DNA from: Dacryopinax spathularia
Taxonomy: Eukaryota > Basidiomycota > Dacrymycetes > Dacrymycetales > Dacrymycetaceae
Reading direction: 5' to 3'
Assembly (NCBI GenBank): GCA_037974965.1
Contig: JBBPFI010000008.1
Span: forward strand, 868,001-932,000
DNA length: 64,000 bases
Positions 43,998-54,697 of the stretch are shown here, one piece after another. A program made the translations under genes and the position numbers. Under the pieces are notes generated by a model. It was given only the letters and a program-made list of their open reading frames with translations, did not search any database and had not been told where the DNA came from. Within the stretch, counting starts at the first letter, position 1, and every line of letters begins with the position of its first letter.

Positions 43998-46381
43998 CTA
44001 CTGCCTTTGTAGAACCTCTGCGGGAACCCTGTGGGGGTTCATACCTCTTTGGAGGAGCTGTCTCTCTACAAACCGGTTTCTTTCCTTTACCATCTCATCC
44101 AAAAAGAACTCAGCACACACAGCATCAAGTTCTCTGACCATGGGATGGTAACCATTAATCCAGGCGTTCACCATCTCCGCTGCAGAAGAGTTGAAGTGCC
44201 ACTTGTGCTTCTCAGCATCATAGATGTCTGGGAAGAGTAAAGGGTTGCAATGTTGACCACAGTAGAGATCGCCTTCGCTATGCTTGGCTTTGAAGTGGAA
44301 CACATCGACTGGTTGACCCATCCCTTCGAAATGGGCGTCTCCAAGAGCTTGCAGATGTCGTCGTAGTTGACAATTGTTGTCATAGAAGAGGATGTCAGGA
44401 ACCGATCCTTTGGTGGGGAAGACCGCACGTAACATATCCTGGAAGGTGGTCTATGAGTATTCGTAGACACCTGCTTCAACGACATACCGCTACTGAGGAA
44501 ATCGCCTCGGCACCATAGAAAGTGGCCCTAGCCACAATGATACCACAAGGACGGACAATCAACTGCTCATTGTGCGTCCAAGCGCGAGTGAACTGAGCCT
44601 TTTGTGGTCGTTTCCCCCCGGAAATTCTAGAATCGACCTGGAGTAGGTGCGACAACGACTCGAAGCCTTCCGGAAGGGCAAGGAGGGGAGTGGTGGAGCT
44701 GGGTACGGTACTTGCGGTAGGGGCAGTAGGCGCGGTAGAAGCGGTAGTGGCGGTAGTGGCGTTGTTCTGCTGTTGGACCTCCAGCTGTCTGGACCCATTG
44801 AGAGCCAGTCGTCGAGCGAGCTGAAACATGGATTTTGCCTGCTCATCGTGGGCATCTTCCATAGCCTTATGCGATGAGTCTTTGCATGTCAAAGCGCCTG
44901 TGCGGACTGTTTGAGTGCACCCCTCAACTGCACACACTTGATTAAGTTCTTGATGCATGGGGCAGAAGCGGGATGATATGGGTGACAGTTCCCCATGGCA
45001 GTTGTGCACAGCACAGCAGGGATGACTAATGGCTACACCATCGGTGATAGCTGCATGAATGGTGTCTGTATTGCAAAGGTCAGTGCAATACTGTGGGGAG
45101 GCGGGCAGAACAAGCTAACAATGGGTGCCACCTCGCTCAACCACACGCAGGCAGCCGTCACAGGCATGAGCATAAAGCTCCTGACCAGTGCCAGCCATGA
45201 AAGCATTCCTCACTCGTAAGGCTTCCTTGAGTCTTGCCCTTTGCACGCCTGCTGGGTTGCCATGTTCAGGGTGCTCCAGAAGGACGAGGATACTGCCCTG
45301 CTCATCATGATGCTGGAGCAAGGCATCGAGGTAGAAGCAGTCCCAAATGTATTGGAGACGGAGGCTGGGAGGATGACAAGTGCCAATATCGGAGCGGTAA
45401 GACAGAGATTCCATATAGATACGCTCCAGTGCTTGTCCACTGGTACTACGGAGGAAGTTAGCTTTGTCTATCGGGTTCGAGGCAGACAGAATGTAGAGGC
45501 GGTACCTGCGGTATACGCGGTATGCGCGGTACACCGAAAAAACCCAACGTGGTTCCGCAGGTACCGCGGATACCGCGGCTACCGCGTATACCGCAGGTAC
45601 CGCATGGGCTATGACGATGGACTTACTGAGCATGCAACATTTGACGCTTGAAGTGAAAGGCCAGTTCGCGGTCAATTAGAACGTGCTTCTCAACCTGGAC
45701 AATGGCCGGCCGTCCAAGGTAGTAGTAACGCCGTTGAACACCGTCAGAATCCATTCTGCGGACATAGTTGAGGAAATATGTTGAATGACAGCCTATGACA
45801 CATTCAGGGCTTGGTTCAGAGGGACTGGTATGGTACATACGCTTGCATCGGAGGCAGGTGATAAAGACAGGCAGCACACCCTGGTGCAATGTGTAAAGGT
45901 GGGCGGCAAAGCGGCGTGCATCAACGAGTCGTCCAGGTGTTGGGCAGTCTTCTTGTGTGCAGACGCGAGTAGGGGGGAACAACTCTTCAACACCTGCAAG
46001 GTGTCAGCAATGGGCGATTAATTTAGACAGACAGTTACCCATGTCGACTTGGGGAGCAGTGGCAATAAGAAGTTGGACAGGGTTGAGCAGAGAAGGTGTC
46101 TGCTGATGTCCCACTGGACCGGTTTGCCACACGAGAGGAAATAGTGCCCCCCAGAGAAGCTGGACGTCCGGGATTGCAATGTGGAAAAGCGTGGATAAGC
46201 TTGCAGAGAGTGCAGGAGGGAGAACTCTTGGTGGGGAGTCCTCAGGCAGGGAAGCGAGCCATGTAAGTAGTGGTTGCCAGTGACGAATGACAGAAAGAAG
46301 GTTGAGAGCTATGTGGGCGGGAAGATGACCAAGGCGTGACAGATGAGGCCACAATGAGTGAACAAGCTGATGAAGATTCAT
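43998..46381 (-). CDS. KDZ transposase with CxC5/CxC6-like cysteine clusters
   Basis: Five exons (46381-46039, 45993-45627, 45445-45145, 45090-44488, 44450-43998) splice to 688 residues without a stop. Order: an N-terminal helical part; a CxC5-like cluster (FPPTRVCTQEDC, GVLPVFITCLRCKRMYH, RRYYYLGRPAIVQVEKHVL); SGQALERIYMES; HACDGC; then a CxC6-like part (HPCCAVHNCHGELSP, CAVEGCTQTVRTGALTCKDS). The RNase H-fold region follows: WTHNEQLIVRPCGIIVARAT, LFYDNNCQLRRHL, VDVFHFKAKHSEGDLYCGQH, WHFNSSAAEMVNAWINGYHP and EFFLDEMVKERNRF. These strings match the KDZ transposase family as I know it. Exon 4 contains a repeat-coded Thr/Ala stretch. Intron 2 (45446-45626) holds a long hairpin. It probably catalyses movement of the element in the nucleus. 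Confidence 0.9.
45499..45603. repeat. 24-bp perfect inverted repeat inside transposase intron 2
   Basis: 45499-45522 (GCGGTACCTGCGGTATACGC then GGTA) is the exact reverse complement of 45580-45603, with a 57-nt loop that itself begins and ends with further repeat units. It lies fully inside the 181-nt intron 45446-45626. Confidence 0.9.
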
Positions 46382-46536
46382 TGGGAGAACGGAATCTGCG
46401 GTAGGTGCGGTAGGTGCGGTAGGTGCGGTAGGTGCGGTAGGCGCGGTACAACGCGGCTGTGCTGGGGGAAGCAGAAGACTAAGGAAGCCAGGTAGAGCGG
46501 AAGCAAAGCTTTTTGAATTTCACTACTTCTAATTAC

Positions 46537-46589
46537 TTCCGTCGGCCAAAAAATACCTCCGTCGGCCAAAAAAAAGTTCCGTCGGCCAA
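46537..46589. repeat. Three subterminal copies of TCCGTCGGCCAAA
   Basis: Copies begin near 46538, 46558 and 46577. The middle one, extended to CCTCCGTCGGCCA (46556-46568), occurs in reverse orientation near the left end at 36600-36612. Placement near both ends suggests transposase-binding sites. Confidence 0.65.
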
Positions 46590-46660
46590 ACGGTGCAGTA
46601 CATCCAGGTTCCGTGCAGGTTCGTCCGGCGTGCCGGACGTCCGGCCGGAACCAAAAAAGG

Positions 46661-47035
46661 AAGCATTTGCTTCCATCTTCGTCAGCATGGAAGCATCTCG
46701 CTTCTATGCTGACAAATATGGAAGCAAATGCTTTACTAATCGATTTTCTGAACTTAGGGTTTTTGCGGCTGTGCGCGTGCACAGCCGCAAAAGCCATTTG
46801 TTTTAATTCGTTTTTTACTCGTTCAATTTCATTCAAATTTTCAATAGAACTAATATTGGTTAGAAATTTGGTAATTAAAAAGTGTGATGTATAAATTAGA
46901 GTACCCAAGTACTAGGATTTTATTACTTTCCCTTTTCGCGTTTGCTTCCGCTTGTGGCTGCGCTTTTTGTTTGCTTCCATAGGACCCTTGGAAGCGGCTG
47001 TGCGCACAGCTGCTTTCAAGGGTCCTATGGAAGCA
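46661..47035. repeat. Cluster of long palindromes near the right end of the transposon
   Basis: Three are clear. 46661-46733 is an imperfect 73-bp palindrome with AAGCATTTGCTTCCAT at one end and its complement at the other. 46761-46792 has 14-bp perfect arms (TTTTGCGGCTGTGC) and a 4-nt loop. 46971-47035 has 25-bp arms with one mismatch around a GCTGTGCGCACAGC centre. GGAAGC/GCTTCC recurs throughout. The segment is much AT-richer than the rest of the element. Confidence 0.85.
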
Positions 47036-47171
47036 AAAAAAAAGCGCCTACCGGAAGCAGAAATGGACCCTATATTCAAACTCAGCTCGTCCGGCGCGTC
47101 TGGTGTCCGCCGGACACCGGACACGCCGGACAAAAGTTCACGTTATCTGTATGTTCTCAAACGGTGGCCGT

Positions 47172-47197
47172 TGGCCGTTCTCGCCCCTATCCTGTCA
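47172..47197 (-). repeat. Right terminal inverted repeat (26 bp)
   Basis: Exact reverse complement of 36558-36583. Six further bases (CTTCTG) separate it from the target duplication. Confidence 0.95.
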
Positions 47198-47203
47198 CTT
47201 CTG

Positions 47204-47211
47204 GAAAGTGG
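47204..47211. repeat. Right target-site duplication (GAAAGTGG)
   Basis: Second copy of the 8-bp duplication, directly following the right end of the element. Confidence 0.85.
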
Positions 47212-47975
47212 TGCACATGGTGTAGGCTTGTGACTTCCCGCTCCCTCACTCTCCCGCCCGCTTCATCTTTTAGCCGCTACCCCTACCGGGCACAGATGCG
47301 CGGGGAAGCGCGGGGCGTCGCCAAGCTCCGGGCGGACTCTGGAGGCGTTTGGCATTTGGCAGCGAGCTGGTATGTATGTCATGCTCCGAGAATGTGAGGG
47401 TGTTAGAGTCTTACTTCCCGCACCAGCTTACCGGCCGAAGTTCGTCTAACCGTCCTTTAGTCCTTGGAAGATAACAGGAAACTTGCAGGCTATCTCCTCG
47501 GCCTTTCATAGGAGATAGCGGGGGATATTCAGCTGGTATTACTGATGTATTATGTACATCCTCGACAGAAATTGGAGAGAGGAAAGAGGATGATTCATTG
47601 TATTGCCTGCCTCTAGGCTGGAGCGACAAAGGGGGACTATAACCGTTCAACCCAGGCTGGGTTGATCGGAGCATGCAGGACGGGGATCATGCACAGTGCA
47701 GAGCCCGTAGGACGAAGGGGTAGCATGGCTTTACTATGAATGAATATACATTGTGTGCGATGAGGGGTTCATTTCAGTGCCTAACTTACGATCTGCTCTG
47801 GATTGTGCCAGAATCGGTACAGAATTACGCTCGAAAATCGGAATCCAACTGGCCTTACATTGCAAGTGGTCGCTGCCGTTCAATAACTCACTGGTCGATT
47901 CCACAACAATACGCACTCGTTTGCCCACCTTCACTACACGAGCCGAACGACCATCAAGCAGCCTCGCCCACGTCC
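47212..47975. other. Intergenic region right of the transposon
   Basis: About 760 nt of host DNA between the insertion and the 3' end of the DUF1479 gene. No gene or repeat is supportable. Confidence 0.4.
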
Positions 47976-49640
47976 TCAGAACCCCAGAATCTCATTAGCC
48001 CGCCTAACGACCTCCCTCTCCCCCTCCCCCATCCCAGGCAGCTCGACCCACCTCTCCAACCCCAACGCCCTCCTCCCCTCCACGCTCCTCACATTCTCCT
48101 CCCCAGCCCTCCCAGCAAACCCAGCCTCTCCCTCCCCGGGCGCACTCTCAAAGTCGGGCGGCTTCGTACCTTTCTTGAACGCTTCCCTTTGTGCTACGAG
48201 GTACCGCGCGTTGGACTCGGTTAGGGGGAGGGCGGCGATGTACATCACTGAGCTGTCGTTCGGGCCTATATGGTCTTCTTCCACCGCGTGTGGGATATCT
48301 GCCTTCTCATCAGCATGTCCTGACTAGGTTGGTGCAGCTGCGAGGGGACGCGTACCGTTATGCCAGAAGACCATGTCCCCCGGCTCGACCCTAGGCACAC
48401 AAACCATACACTCCCCCAACCTCAAATTCGGGTGCGCATCTTCCTCCAGCCTGATACTCAACCCGGGGTACACACCGGGGAAATGAGCCGACTCAGGCGC
48501 GAACTCCCAGTTCTCTGCTTGCAGGGGATCTAGGGTTGGGGAGCGAAGACGGAAAAAGGGACGGAGGAGGATGTAGGCGTTTGAGAGGGCGATCCGCGGG
48601 TAGACTTTGAGTGTCCCTTCCCCTGGCCCGGTGCTGGAGAGGGAGAGCCAGCCTTGAAAGGCGGCGAAGCAGCTGCCCTGTAGTGCAGCCTACTTGAGCG
48701 CCTGTCTGGAGGAGGAGGCAGGAAGGAGAAGGAGAAGGAGACGTACGACAGTCTGAGGCGCGACGTCCCATTTCCCCTCGGCGCTCTTCGCCCTCACCCG
48801 TCTCTCCGCGTCAAACGCGTCGTTCTCCCTCCATTTCCCCTCAAAGATCTTATCGTAGCACCCGCGCATACGAGCGTCGCTCCACCGCCCGATACTAGGG
48901 CCGTCAATGTGCGGCGGATGACGTGTCCATTTGCCTCGCTGGGGGAGACGGATCCGGAACCGGTCTGCCCAGGTGATGGGCGTGCGGAGCGAGACGGGGT
49001 AGTCGCATCCCTCGGGAGTCGGCGTCCAGAGGGAGTTGAGGTGCGCCACGGTGGCCAGGACCGAGGGATGGGAGCGGGCTTCTATCTGTGGCGGGGACCA
49101 GCTGAAGTACGGATTACGGCATCAACCTCGTGCATCCCGAGGAGAGAGGATGAAGGACGCACTAGATCTGGAAGAACTGCTTGTCCTCGTCTGGATGGCC
49201 AACGCACTGCGGGTTCTTGGCGACGTACTCCCTCAGACCGGCCTTCCACGCCAGCGCCTGCTCGTCCGGTACCACATTCCGCACTACCACACTACCGACC
49301 TTCCGGATCTCTGCCTTCACCTCCTCCGACAAATTGGGTAGGTCGGCAAACTCGACCTGGGGGATGATCTACCCACGCACGCAACCATACGGTTAGCCTG
49401 TCGATCAGAGAGCAAGGCAGAAGAAGCCGGATGCACCTCAGACCCCCTCTCCTTCACCTCCCCATACAGCCCCTTCAACTCCTCGATAATCTCTGTCCAG
49501 CTCTGGATGACCGCAGCCTCGTTCTCCGGCCTTATGATACCCCGTTTCAGCTGAGCGTACGAGTCGTCAAAGTTGGGCGAATCGGCTTTTGCGAGACGTT
49601 CGGCTCGGGTGGTGGGTTGGGCGGGGGAGGGGCCGTTCAT
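47976..49640 (-). CDS. DUF1479 (YbiU-like) putative Fe(II)/2-oxoglutarate dioxygenase
   Basis: Five exons (49640-49437, 49368-49163, 49101-48747, 48677-48356, 48298-47976) give 469 residues. Recognisable family segments: IIPQVEFADLPNLSEEVKAE, VGSVVVRNVVPDEQALAWK, QIYWSPPQIEARSHP, HPPHIDGPSIGRWSD, CFAAFQGWLSLSSTGPGEG, MVFWHNDIPHAVEEDH and MYIAALPLTESNARYL. HIDG supplies the expected His-x-Asp metal ligands, and the His of IPHAVE the distal His of the double-stranded beta-helix. The family is widespread in fungi and bacteria; substrates are not known to me, so the reaction is inferred from the fold. Probably cytosolic. It shares a 900-bp upstream region with UBA3 on the other strand. Confidence 0.85.
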
Positions 49641-50542
49641 CGTGAGCTGTTATGCCTGGTGCGGAGAAGGAGTGTGCCCTTGATTTGTGAATGTCGATAA
49701 AGGAAGGAGGTTATATGCCTCTAGTCGATAGGTACAAGGCGGCCTCCACCGAGTCCACCCGGTCTCGGTCCCGAGCGTATGAGGTGCCCACGGTTCGAGA
49801 AGGTAATACATGCGACGCCATCTTCGGGGAATAGAGTCACGTCAACCTGACGGATTTGGACAATTGGCGTAAAAGTGCGGGGTAACGAGTGTGCCGGGGG
49901 AGGGAAGGTGCCGATGCGGGGTAAACCCGTCGGAGGGTCGGGCCGAGCGGTTGCGGGCGGGGTCTGCTCGGATTTTATGGTGTGTTGCAATAGTGACTCC
50001 CGGACTTTTATAGTTCGGTATCATGGTTCTTCAGAACAGGATGGAAGTTCATCGCGCTGTTCATCGTTGCTGCTCTTCTTTTCAAGTCGGTTGAAGAATG
50101 GGCTGCATCGTCCTGTTCGCCTGAGTGCTCCAAACTCGTCCAAATAGAGGTCGGCGGGCGGGTCGTCTTTGAGATCGGGATGGCTTTTGTTGCCGGATAT
50201 ATCCGGCCTACCCGCCGAGTAGTGCGACGAAGATGCTCGACTGTAAGCTGAGGAGTGGAAGTATATAATCGTCTGATGATCAATATGATCGCCGGTTTAC
50301 AGCAGCAACCTGCAGCATCAAAGCAACAACCGCAGGTTGAGCGGGACTCCGAAAGACAGTTTGGGACCCCGTAATGTATGACTAAGCGTTGAGATCGGCA
50401 TTTAGGGGTGTCATCGCCCAATCGATCTCAGTACTGCCCACAGCTCATACCGCATACCGCATACACACAACCCGCTGTCCTACCCCGTCTGCCCATCCCC
50501 GTTCGCTGCAAACCCAACCTCCTAGAGCAGCAGCATCACCCA
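49641..50542. other. Shared upstream region of divergent genes
   Basis: About 900 nt between the start codons of the DUF1479 gene and UBA3. No TATA box, RNA gene or repeat is obvious; it should hold both promoters. Confidence 0.5.
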
Positions 50543-52017
50543 ATGGGCGACATATCCCTCCCCACTCCCCTCCCCGCACCAGCATGGCCAAACCGGTTCC
50601 AGCACGTCGACACCCTCCTCGACGCTCCCGGCCCATCCACAGACCCAGACTTCGTGGGCGGGGACGCGGTCAAGCAGTTCCTCCGCGAGCAGTGTAAGGT
50701 GCTCGTCATTGGTGCTGGAGGACTGGGGTGCGAGATCTTGGCCAATTTGGCGTTGATGGGGTTTGCGGATATTCATGTGATCGATATGGATACGATCGAT
50801 ATTAGCAATTTGAACCGGCAGTTCCTTTTCCGGTGCGCCTGGCCCATTCTTCCTGCCTCTGCTTGATTCTTATTTGAGTATGTATGCGGCAGACCGAAGG
50901 ATGTGGGCAAACCGAAAGCGATCGTCGCTGCGGAATTTGTGATGTCCCGTGTCCCAGGCACCAAAGTGACGCCCTACTTCGGCAAGATCCAGGACAAAGA
51001 CGAGTCCTACTACATGCAATTCAACCTCGTCATCTGCGGCCTGGACAGCGTCGAGGCCCGGCGATGGATGAACGCGACGCTCGTGAACATGGTCGATCCC
51101 GAGAACCCCGAGAGTCTTAAGCCGATGATCGACGGCGGGACGGAGGGGTTCAAGGGCCAGGCGAGGGTCATCTTGCCGACGATTACGAGCTGCTATGAGT
51201 GCAGCTTGGACATGCTTAATAAACAGACTGTCTTTCCGATCTGTACGATCGCGAATACGCCCAGGCTGCCGGAACACTGTATTGAGTGGGCGAGCGTGCT
51301 GGAGTGGCCTCGCGTTTTCCCTGGTGCGGTTCACCCTCCCCCTCTCCCCGTTACACTAGCAGCAGCGGATTCTGACCAGCTTGATGGGTAGATAAGAAAC
51401 TCGACACGGACGACCCGGACCACATCCAATGGCTGTACGAGAAAGCCGCCTCCCGCGCGCGCGAATTCAAGATCGAAGGCGTGACCTGGTCGCTCACGCA
51501 AGGCGTAGTAAAGAACATAATCCCCGCGATCGCGAGCACGAACGCGGTCATCGCCGCGAGCTGCTGCACCGAGGCGTTCAAGATCGCGACGAGCTGCGCG
51601 CCGCATTTGAACAACTATTTTATGCTGATTGGCACGGATGGCGTGTATTCGTATACGTTTGAGCATGAGAGGAGGCCGGAGTGTCCCGTTTGTGGGGGGG
51701 AGACGATCGATATGCCCGTGAAGAGGGAATGGACGCTGGAGAGGCTGATAGAGGCGTTGACGGAGAGGCAGGATATGTGCGTAGCCCCCCTTGTCTACTG
51801 TGAGCGTACTAACACGCGCGGCAGACAAGTCAAGAAGCCGAGCTTGTCGGTAGAAGGCAGGAACCTCTACCTGCAAGCCCCGCCCCAGCTCGAAAAGCTC
51901 ACCCGCCCAAACCTGGAAAAGAAACTGAGCGAGGTAGTGAAAGATGGGGACGAGCTAACAGTCACGGCCAGCTCGTTGCCGTTCAACCTCACCCTCCGGG
52001 TTATCCTCAAAGACTGA
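50543..52017 (+). CDS. UBA3: NEDD8-activating enzyme E1 catalytic subunit
   Basis: Four exons (50543-50832, 50893-51323, 51392-51776, 51825-52017) splice to 432 residues. The adenylation domain has the nucleotide loop [35 protein letters not shown] and the metal-site [13 protein letters not shown]. The catalytic cysteine lies in [20 protein letters not shown] pair of CxxC motifs (TSCYEC and ECPVCGG) binds the structural zinc. The C-terminal ubiquitin-like E2-binding domain ([18 protein letters not shown]) is complete. With its partner ULA1/NAE1 it adenylates NEDD8/Rub1 and passes it to UBC12, so activating cullin-RING ligases, including the SCF complexes that the local F-box proteins would join. 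Length fits the family. Confidence 0.97.
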
Positions 52018-52145
52018 ACCGTGCTGTACCTCCGATTCAGGCGATGAGTGATTATGACGATGGTATAGATAGAGGATAGAGGGTTGAGAGACGTATGTAT
52101 GAATAAATCAATGATACCAGTTGTACATCCTAGAAAGGTATAGTG

Positions 52146-54697
52146 CTACGTGGATATAGGCGCCCAAGGCGGCGGGGAGAGGCTGTCGATGAGTGAAGAG
52201 CCGTTCACGATCGACGTCGTGCATATGAGGTATTTGCGACCTGCGGGAGAAGGTCAACAGATGTCAGGGAAAAGAAGAGCCTGTGGGACGCACCTCGGGT
52301 TTGGCGGCTCATCCATCTTAGAGCGGCGATTTCGGTGTACGTACATCCGCCAAGGAAGAACACGACCGTCGTAGTCGAATGACCTTTCGGCAACACTAGC
52401 ACAACCAGTGTCAACCCAGCTCATAAAAGCAACATGGAAACGACCCACGGTCCACCTTCCCCTGCCCGTCCCCCTCCGGCCTCTGGATTTCATCAAACGT
52501 CTCCCCCGGCACACTCCTCACAATCTCCTCAAACCCTTTCCAACCCATTATCGGATGTGCACGCGGCATGACGAGCTTCCCCTCTTTCTGCTCGCTGCCG
52601 GGGAGGACCTTCTCCCCCATCTCGGCTGCTACTACTGCCGGCTTCATCGTGACGCACTGAATGAGCCTGATGGAGAGCGGCGCATAGCCCGAGTAGGTGT
52701 ATGCGATGTCCGTGGGGGATTGTTCGGAAATATCGTCCACCAATAACCGGAGATGTTTCCTCAGGGACTGAACGGGGAAATGCTGCGCAGGAGCCTTGCA
52801 CAAAAGGTTGAGGGAGGCCAGGTTGAGTAGGAGGGGGAGATACTGATAGCCGTAGGTCTGGAGGATATCACGTTTTGTCGTTTCGAGGGTCTTGGCCTTG
52901 ATGCCCCCGACGGTTATGCTGTATAGGCAGAGGAGGCGGAGGATGACGTGGAGAGGGGCTTGGCGGTTGATGAGGTCTTCTATTGTTGAGTATTGGGCGT
53001 TCACGTCATAGCCTGCGATCAAGTCTGGCCGGCCGGATCAGCGCATATATCGACGGATGCGGGACGGTACGCACTTTGTTGCACTTCGAGCGACTTGTTG
53101 AATACCTCCGTCTGGGTCATCGGTACGATCTGCTCCGACAACCCCGTATCTACATCACTCATCAGCACCATCCCTCACACCCGCACACCAGAGTGGAAGA
53201 ACGCACGTAACCTCAACGACTGATGCTCCGACTGCAACCCTCCCAACTTCCCCACAAACTCTCTCAGCTGGTCCACAGTCTGCGCCCTATGTCGCGTCTC
53301 GTAGTCCTCGTTCAACCTTTTCGCCAGCCGGTTGAGATGAGAACCGACAACGGCGAAGTTCAGATCGCGCAGTTCGGCAAAGACGGTATCGGAGGAGGCT
53401 TGAAGGAGGTGTTTTTTCTTTTTGGGTTGGGTGGAGGTTGTCCCTCCTAGTGCTGGGGTCGTGGCGGATTGTTGGGCGCCGGGAGCGGGTTGGGGTGCGG
53501 TGGAGAGGAGGGAGGCGTCTACTTCGACGTAGGCTGGTGCTCTGGTCAGCTACGAGCAGTGCTTGGGCGGAAAAGAAGGGACTCACAGTTCCGGATCCCG
53601 ATCAACTCGTCAATCAGCCCCTGGTACGTCAGTTGCGTACAGAGCGGAGTGAGCATATCCGTCTGCCGATCCACAATGACCAGCGAATCGAGCACAGTAC
53701 TCGGTAAACTCAACGCCGGCGACGTAGGGTCTTCCGCGAGCCCTGCTTGTCGCATTCGGAGTAGAAGGTCGCACAGCCGTTTTGAGCCGTCGCCCTTGCC
53801 TATTATGCGCGGGAATAGGCCGAAGGCTTGTTGGACTGTCATAAGGGCTTGGGCGGAGTAGTAGATCGCGGTGTGGTCGCCGTCCTTTCCTCACTCGTCA
53901 GAATCGAGTTTCACGGAAGATTGGTAATGCGACGCACTAGGAAGACCTCTTTGTATGTGTTCTCCATTTCTAGGCTGAGAACGTCCTCCTCGAGCGGTAT
54001 GAACTCGAGCTTCAGCTGACCGATCGTAAGGTCGCCAAAGACACCTTCCTCCTCCAGGATCCTGTCACAAAGGATAGTTCGTCTTGGCACAAGTAGCAAG
54101 GTATAGGAGTGTCGTTCGTTCGCGGATGTATGCCTCTTGATTTGGTCTGCTTAAGGTATGAGGGCTCCGGACAGCGGTGGAGAGGAAGAAGGGCATACCG
54201 GCAATTATCTTCATCCACCGGATTTGGGGACGGCAGAGGTAGATTATGTTCTGCGTTTGGGCGGTCAAGGGGCCGGCTTCGAGCCAGAACATCTTATCTA
54301 CTCCATGTTGCTAACACACCGTCAGAAACGAATGGCACTTAGACGCATATACATACCTTGAGCAATGACACCTCCGTCACCAGTCCGAGAGGACCAGCTA
54401 ATGTGGGATCAAGCACGAGCGTCTTAGCCCCTGCTACCTGAACGACGTTCAGCCCACAGCCTCTCGCATAATCGAGCATTCACAGCTTACGGAGTTCAGT
54501 GCCTCGATTAACCCTGTCCTCGCTAACTCTTTCAACACGGCCACGTCCACCCCAGGATCTGAAGGCTCCGGCTTAGGCTCGTCCGACGGCGGGTCTGAAG
54601 ACATCGGCGCTGGCCGGATGGGCGGTATTGATGGGCCAGGTTGTGGAGGCACTGGAGACCGTGATGGTGGAGGACGTGCGACTGCTGCTGATGCCAT
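52146..54697 (-). CDS. VPS33: Vacuolar sorting protein, Sec1/Munc18 family
   Basis: A multi-exon gene; exon 1 is 54697-54491 and the stop is at 52146-52148. Segments in order: a Pro-rich N-terminus, LKELARTGLIEALNS, VAGAKTLVLDPTLAGPLGLV, VDKMFWLEAGPL, IIYLCRPQIRWMKIIA, LVPRRTILCDRILEEEGV, AFGLFPRIIGKGDGSKR, DSLVIVDRQTDMLTPLCTQL, FAELRDLNFAVVGSHLNRLA, YSGYAPLSIRLIQ, VLVLPKGHSTTTVVFFLGGC, TYTEIAALRWMS and a last exon RKYLICTTSIVNGSSLID. These match Vps33, the SM subunit of the HOPS and CORVET tethering complexes, which guides SNARE assembly at the vacuole and endosomes. The Ser/Thr/Gln/Lys-rich insert (QPAPGAQQSATTPALGG) is a variable loop. It converges on UBA3 with 128 nt between stops. Confidence 0.93.

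Larger units (their letters stand above)
36703..46450. repeat. Dispersed arrays of the 9-bp unit GCGGTANNN inside the transposon
   Basis: The unit GCGGTANNN (or its reverse complement NNNTACCGC) is tandemly repeated in many short tracts. Forward tracts are near 37263-37306, 37612-37660, 37966-38006, 38307-38342, 38624-38657, 38806-38835, 40480-40506, 41240-41290, 42543-42577, 43784-43890, 44708-44760, 45499-45530 and 46394-46449. Reverse tracts are near 36703-36741, 36915-36952, 38872-38932, 40545-40592, 40830-40872, 41562-41608, 41638-41666, 42600-42636, 43018-43052, 43921-43951 and 45555-45603. I saw none outside the element. Six tracts sit in introns that I could place; others are translated as Ala/Thr, Gly/Thr or Val-Pro repeats. 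Forward and reverse tracts often lie close together and could fold into hairpins. Confidence 0.85.
36552..47203. mobile_element. KDZ-type DNA transposon, 10.65 kb, complete
   Basis: Bounded by GAAAGTGG direct repeats. Its ends carry 26-bp perfect inverted repeats (36558-36583 and 47172-47197), six less-conserved bases inside the target duplication on each side. It contains a KDZ transposase gene with CxC5/CxC6-like clusters (minus, 43998-46381), an adjoining Cys-rich gene (minus, 41737-43892), and two six-cysteine-cluster genes near the left (plus 36871-38619; minus 40694-41355). Subterminal palindromes lie on the right at 46661-47035. Identical termini, an intact duplication and an unbroken spliced transposase suggest a recent insertion. 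Many GCGGTANNN arrays are spread through it. KDZ transposons are cut-and-paste-like elements with an RNase H-fold nuclease and are expanded in mushroom genomes. Confidence 0.9.

Noticed and set aside
36552-47203. LTR-type or other virus-like element as explanation of the 10.65-kb insertion
   Set aside because: No long direct terminal repeats, reverse transcriptase, integrase or capsid-like sequence; short inverted termini and a KDZ transposase identify a DNA transposon.
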